Assembly (NCBI GenBank): GCA_010093485.1
Contig: MU001498.1
Span: forward strand, 1,933,192-1,959,738
Source of the DNA: Karstenula rhodostoma CBS 690.94
Lineage: Eukaryota; Ascomycota; Dothideomycetes; Pleosporales; Didymosphaeriaceae
DNA length: 26,547 nucleotides
Direction of reading: 5' to 3'
The notes beneath the pieces were generated by a model. The model was not told the DNA's origin. It ran no database searches and worked only from the letters and a program-made list of their open reading frames with translations. Shown one piece after another: positions 21,997-26,547 of the stretch. Both the position numbers and the translations under genes were made by a program. Position 1 is the first letter of the stretch. Each line of letters opens with the position of its first letter.

Positions 21997-24900
21997 CTAA
22001 ATTACTTAGTATTAGACTATTAATTACCTAATAAGTATATAGTCTATAGTAAAGAAAGATATAAGTATAAGAAGTATTTAAATAAATACTCTTACTATCT
22101 AGATACTAATTATATAGTTAATATATACTATATAATCTAATATATAGCCACTCCTATTAAAGTACCTATTACTAAGGATACTTCTACTAAGGTATCTACT
22201 ACTATAGATATACCTATTAAAGCACTAACTAACCTAAATACTATAGAGGATATTAGACCCCCTTTTAATATATTTAAGGTACTAGAGATTGGCTAGCTAG
22301 AAGTTATAATATTTATAATAATATAATCTAAATATATCTTATTTATATATCTATACTTAGTAACCTTATACCTAAGTAAGGATATAGAAGGCTATTAGAT
22401 TTATAAAGAAACTATTCTCTAAATATCTACTTTTAACCTTCTATAAAATATTAAGATCTATAAGTTCTTACTTAATTTATCTTCTAATAACCCCTTACTT
22501 TTAAAGGAAGATAAGTATAACCTTAAGTAACTTAGCGCTTTAGACTATAATAAGTTCTATAAGTTAGTCTATAAAGAGAATACTACCTCTAGCCTCTACT
22601 ATATTACCTAGCTAGTAGAATTATATAAAAATAATAATAGTAAAGTAATAAACTACCTTACTTTTAGTCTATTATTTAATAGTAAATAGGGCCCGTTTAT
22701 ATTTTATATATACGCGCTTTAAAATATAATACTAGAGTATTATTAAATAGATATTTACTTCTATACTACTATTACCTCGTAGTTTAAAAATACTATAATT
22801 AAAGCCAATATATTAATAAATAATTATTATATATATAATACCTTAGCTAACTAGTTCCTATATAAAAAGATTAATATCTAACTTAGAATAGAGTTACCCC
22901 CTAATATATACCCCTAATATAAGATTAAGGCTTATAAATAGTTTAATTACTATAATAAGCTTTTAGTTATATACTTCTTTAATACTATTATAGAATTTAA
23001 GATAATACTAGACGTGGTATTTATACTAATATATATATACCTAGTTAAAATTAGTAAGAACCTAAATTAATACCTCTATTTCGCGCTTATAATTATAAAT
23101 AAATATCTAAACCTTTATATTAATAGTAAGTTTAATATTTAGTTTCTTAGTAAAAATATAAGTAAGAGTAATATATAGTATAAAAGTATTATATTTCTAA
23201 ATAATTTTAGTAGGGGTCTAGAATACTATATATAGGTTTAATAACCTTATAACTATAAGTCTAAATTTAACCTAGTACCTAAATTCTTAGCCAATTATAT
23301 TATAAAGGCTAGAGATTATAAAGATATTAACGAGCTATAGGCTATACTAAACTATTATCCAGGAATCTAGATTTATATTTAGACTAAGGAACTAAAGAAC
23401 TAGATTAAGTATAAAATTAATACCCTATAAAAGCTATTCTAAAAAAAGGAGAAACTATAGTACCTATTTAATATACTTTTAAATAATAATATACTTAGCC
23501 TTTCTATATATAATTACTTCGGCCTATATATTAAAAAGTATAGGTAGAAGGTTATAAATACTACTATTAACTAAACTACCTATACTATTAAACTAAAAAA
23601 TAAGTAGCTAATATATTTTATCTTTTTAAGGAGTTTATAAGGTATAGTTGGCCTTATATAAAATACTAGTAATATAGATAAATCTAGACTAATTAAGGCT
23701 ACTATATACTACTACTATAAGATATCTATAAAAGGTTATAATATAGAATAGCTCTAGGTTATCTTACCTATTAATATATAGTTAGATAAACTAGCTATAT
23801 AAATATATAGCCACTTTATAGTATAATATAAAGAGTATTATATAAACTACCTTAATACTAATATTCTATACCCTATTATAGTTCGCTAGTATATATAAGT
23901 AATAGAGAAGAAGATCTAATAGAAAAATATACTTACTAAATATAAGAGTATTAATACTTATCTAGGGTATATACTTAGCCCTAATAATTCTACTATTACT
24001 ACTAATAATAATACTACTAGTAGATCTAGTATAGAGGAACTATTAATTAACTATATACTATATATATTATTAGTAAAGAAGAATAGTGCCTTTAATAATA
24101 TATAACTAAAGAAAGGCTATATATCTAAAAAATAATAAATATTATACCTCGCTAATATCCCTATAGTAGATAAACTCTACTATCCTATTACTAATCTAGA
24201 CCTAAAAAAGTACAAGTTATTCTATAACTTACTCGATAAATATAGTAAAGACTATAAATTCGGGTCTAAGAATATAGAAATACTTAATATAGTTATAAAT
24301 TATATAGTAGTTTATCTAGTTAAGATTACCTATATTATCTTTATAATATTATATACCCTATTAGAGTATTATATATATATAAAGTTATAGGTTTATACTA
24401 TACTTTAGAATAAGGCTAATAGAACTACTAAGTATTAAATACTTTACCCCTATATTTAGTTATAACCAGGTATCTATTATATTCTCTTTAGAGATATCTA
24501 CTAACTATCTCCTATTATAGGATTGGCTAAAGCTATTAAAAACTCCTACTTCTAGAAGTAAACTAGCGTTTTATTATTTATATACCTTCTACTTAGTAGC
24601 CTTCCCTAGCTCTGGTTAGACCTATAATACTAGTATATAAAGGATATTACTAGCTTAGTAAATATAGTCTAGCTAGGTAAGTAGTTATATACTAATTCTA
24701 GTATTAATAACTAGTCTAATATCCCCCTTATTCGCGAGTTTTTTAAGAAGGAACTTAGTATAAAAAAGATAATTTATTTTATCTAAACTATAGGTAAGAT
24801 TAATATAAATCTAATTACTAAGTTAAGGTTTAATATACCCTTTACTAAATATAGTCTTAGTCTTCTAATCTAGCTTCTTAATTAGGGTTTTAAAAGTAAG

Positions 24901-25463
24901 GATATTTTTATTATTATACCTTATATAATATAGTATTTAGTCTATATTATAGGTATCTATATAGTTACTATATACCTATTAAGTAAGGTAAAGGATACTA
25001 ATAAGTTTAAAAGTATCTTTAAGGGTATAATAAAGGTAATAATTACTACTATTAATAGTATTTAGGGTTTAGAAAAGGATATTATATTATTTAATAGTAT
25101 TATTACTAGTATCCTTAGCTTTATATCTAATATAAACTATATACTATTAGCTCTTACTTACTCTTATAGTAGTATAATTATTATTAGGGATAGTACTACC
25201 TATTAGCTAGTATTAAATAAAGATAAGTACTACTAGAAAATTATATACTACTAAATAGTATATTATTACTATAAGTAGAGATACTTCGTAAATCTAGAGG
25301 ATAATAAGGCTAAGAAATAGTAGGCTAAAATTAAACTTCTAGTTAAGCTAAATAAAATATTTACTAACCTCTATACCTTCTAGACTATAGCTTAGGACCC
25401 CTATAATCTAAAAGATAATAATATCTAGAAAGGCCCTATTCTAAATATTTTTAAAGAGCTAAA

Positions 25464-25860
25464 TAATAATAATAGTAGTAGTAAAAGTAGTAGTAAAGGT
25501 AGTAGTAGTAATAATAATAGTGGCTAAAATAATAGTAATAATAGTAAAAATAGTAGTAGTAATAATAATAGTACCTAGAATAATAGTAGTAGTAGTAAAG
25601 ATAGTAGTAGTAGTAATAGTAGTACCTAGAATAGTAATATCTAGAATAATAGTAGTAGTAATAAAAGTAGTAGTAATAAAGATAATAGTAATAATAATAA
25701 TATTACTAGGGGTAATAATAGTATTACTAGAGATAATAGTTTCTAGAATAGTAATTAGTAGTAAATAAAAGGGTAATAATACTAATAGTAGTAGTAAGGC
25801 TAATAATAGTAGTAAGGCTAATAGTAGTAGTAAAACTCTAATAGTAGTAGTAAGACTAGT
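25464..25860 (+). repeat. AGT/AAT trinucleotide-rich tract encoding the tail of the SF1 relic
   Basis: Almost pure AGT and AAT triplets with occasional AAA, GAT, TAG and GGT. In the helicase frame they read as Ser and Asn runs. Because AGT after T can come from GGT and AAT after T from GAT, the original tail was probably rich in Gly, Asp and Asn. A T-A-T-A-A-G-G-G-T-A-G-A-G-G-T segment just after 25860 encodes Y-K-G-R-G, so an RG-type RNA-binding tail is possible. Confidence 0.7.
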
Positions 25861-25975
25861 TATAGTTATAAGGGTAGAGGTAAGAACTATACCTATAATA
25901 ACCCTAATAATAATTACTATACTCTAGATAATTTTACTAAGGCTACTAGTATTATAATACTTTATAGTTTATAGT

Positions 25976-26320
25976 AGGTAATAATATAAAGTAAATAGTT
26001 TAATTAGAATAATAAAAACTTATCTCTATAATTAACTACTAGTTTATTATTTAAGGCGTAATTATATAGAAAAATAGAGATAGGAATTAATATATAATAC
26101 TACTATCCCTATAGAAGTATTACTTAAGATTATTAATAAAGCTTAACTCCTCTAATATAAGAGGCTCCCTATTAAAGAGTTTCTACTTAAGGTTCTAGTA
26201 TTATTAAATCTTATTCTAGATAAAGATAGAGTTAGTTTTTAATACTAGTATTACTTATTAGCTTATATAATTATAATTAATCGTGGGGCCTATTATAGGG
26301 TAGGAACTTAACTTTCTATA
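25976..26320. other. RIP-degraded DNA after the SF1 relic, nothing recognised
   Basis: A+T-rich sequence with no clear frame, repeat or RNA gene. One unusually G+C-rich spot, TCGTGGGGCC, lies at about 26281-26290. Confidence 0.45.
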
Positions 26321-26547
26321 AATTAAAATAAATTTATATAAATTTAGCTTTATATAAATATACCTACTCTTTTCTTATTTAGTAAAAATTTTATTATATA
26401 TAAACCTATATAATTTTATATAAATATTACTTTATATAAATTTATATAGACTTAACTTAATATAAATTTACCTAATTTAATATAAGCTAGTATAATTTTA
26501 ACCTTATATAAACTTCTATAAACTTCTATAAACTTATATAGACTTAA
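26321..26547. repeat. short A+T-rich degenerate repeats at the window end
   Basis: Many variants of TTATATAAATTTA and CTTCTATAAA follow each other, for example three successive AACTTCTATA/AACTTATATA units at about 26509-26540. The tract runs off the window. It could be the start of a satellite or the terminal region of another repeat. Confidence 0.5.

Larger units (their letters stand above)
21394..25975 (+). pseudogene. RIPped superfamily 1 helicase of the UPF1/DNA2 type
   Basis: One plus-strand frame runs for about 4.5 kb from a surviving ATG at 21394 (M-A-S-F-Y-N-Y). After a Lys/Asn-rich segment come four 54-bp repeats (21781-21996), a long unassigned middle region, and the helicase core: decayed motif I at 23662-23685 (N-T-S-N-I-D-K-S); motif Ia at 23758-23796 (V-I-L-P ending L-D-K-L-A, compare A-P-x-N-x-A-x-D-x-L); motif III at 24490-24513 (R-D-I-Y-stop-L-S-P from G-D-x-x-Q-L-x-P); motif IV with I-I-I-P-Y-I-I near 24910-24930; motif V at 25045-25080 (T-T-I-N-S-I-stop-G-L-E-K-D, compare V-x-S-x-Q-G-x-E-x-D); and motif VI at 25147-25170 (L-A-L-T-Y-S-Y-S, compare V-A-L-T-R-A). 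The tail is low-complexity. Order and spacing fit AAA_11/AAA_12 helicases such as UPF1, DNA2 and NFX1-like proteins. Many TAA/TAG codons make it non-functional; the longest piece without a stop is 21532-21780. Confidence 0.78.

Noticed and set aside
25520..25768. An 82-codon ATG-initiated frame of Val/Ile runs
   Set aside because: It is the out-of-frame reading of AGT/AAT triplets. The neighbouring frame continues the SF1 helicase relic, so this is a shadow of low-complexity DNA.
26321..26547. Telomere or subtelomeric satellite at the window end
   Set aside because: No TTAGGG/CCCTAA array is present. The short repeats are A+T-rich variants only, and RIP would not be expected to erase every trace of a long telomere repeat.
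1..26547. Bacterial, organellar or AT-rich protist origin
   Set aside because: Low G+C alone could suggest these, but the specific loss of CpA/TpG, transition-only LTR divergence and copia element with TAA/TAG-riddled frames point to fungal RIP.

Overview
The window looks like a piece of a filamentous ascomycete genome that has been almost completely rewritten by repeat-induced point mutation (RIP). CpA and its complement TpG are nearly absent over long stretches, TpA is very common, and TAA/TAG stops fill every frame while TGA is rare. No intact gene remains. What can be read are fossils of repeated sequences, and their original reading frames can still be followed because the damage is almost entirely C-to-T and G-to-A transitions.

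Layout: 1-2639 has no assignable gene. 2640-7050 (+) is a large relic ending in a RecQ-type superfamily 2 helicase, resembling the telomere-linked helicases of fungi; 7051-7640 may be its C-terminal part. 8736-10055 holds two inverted arrays of 50-bp units that may be the ends of a non-autonomous DNA element. 10080-15611 is a complete Ty1/copia LTR retrotransposon with 286-bp LTRs, a 5-bp target duplication (ATAAT), a polypurine tract and gag-protease-integrase-RT-RNase H in a single frame. 15620-19930 (-) is a relic of a SNF2-family ATPase. 19931-21393 is a spacer with degenerate repeats. 21394-25975 (+) is a relic of a superfamily 1 (UPF1/DNA2-like) helicase with an N-terminal 54-bp repeat and a Gly/Ser/Asn-type low-complexity tail. 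The window ends in short A+T-rich repeats.

The copia element keeps clearly more CpA and TpG than its flanks. The simplest history is that the helicase-bearing repeats were RIPped first, the retrotransposon then inserted, and a later, lighter round of RIP hit it. The most notable point is that three NTPase relics of different helicase families lie together in one RIPped block. RIP acts on duplicated DNA, so each probably belonged to a multicopy family, as expected of subtelomeric blocks or large mobile elements. I see no tRNA, rRNA, CRISPR array or telomere repeat. All family calls rest on reading motifs by eye and have not been searched against a database.
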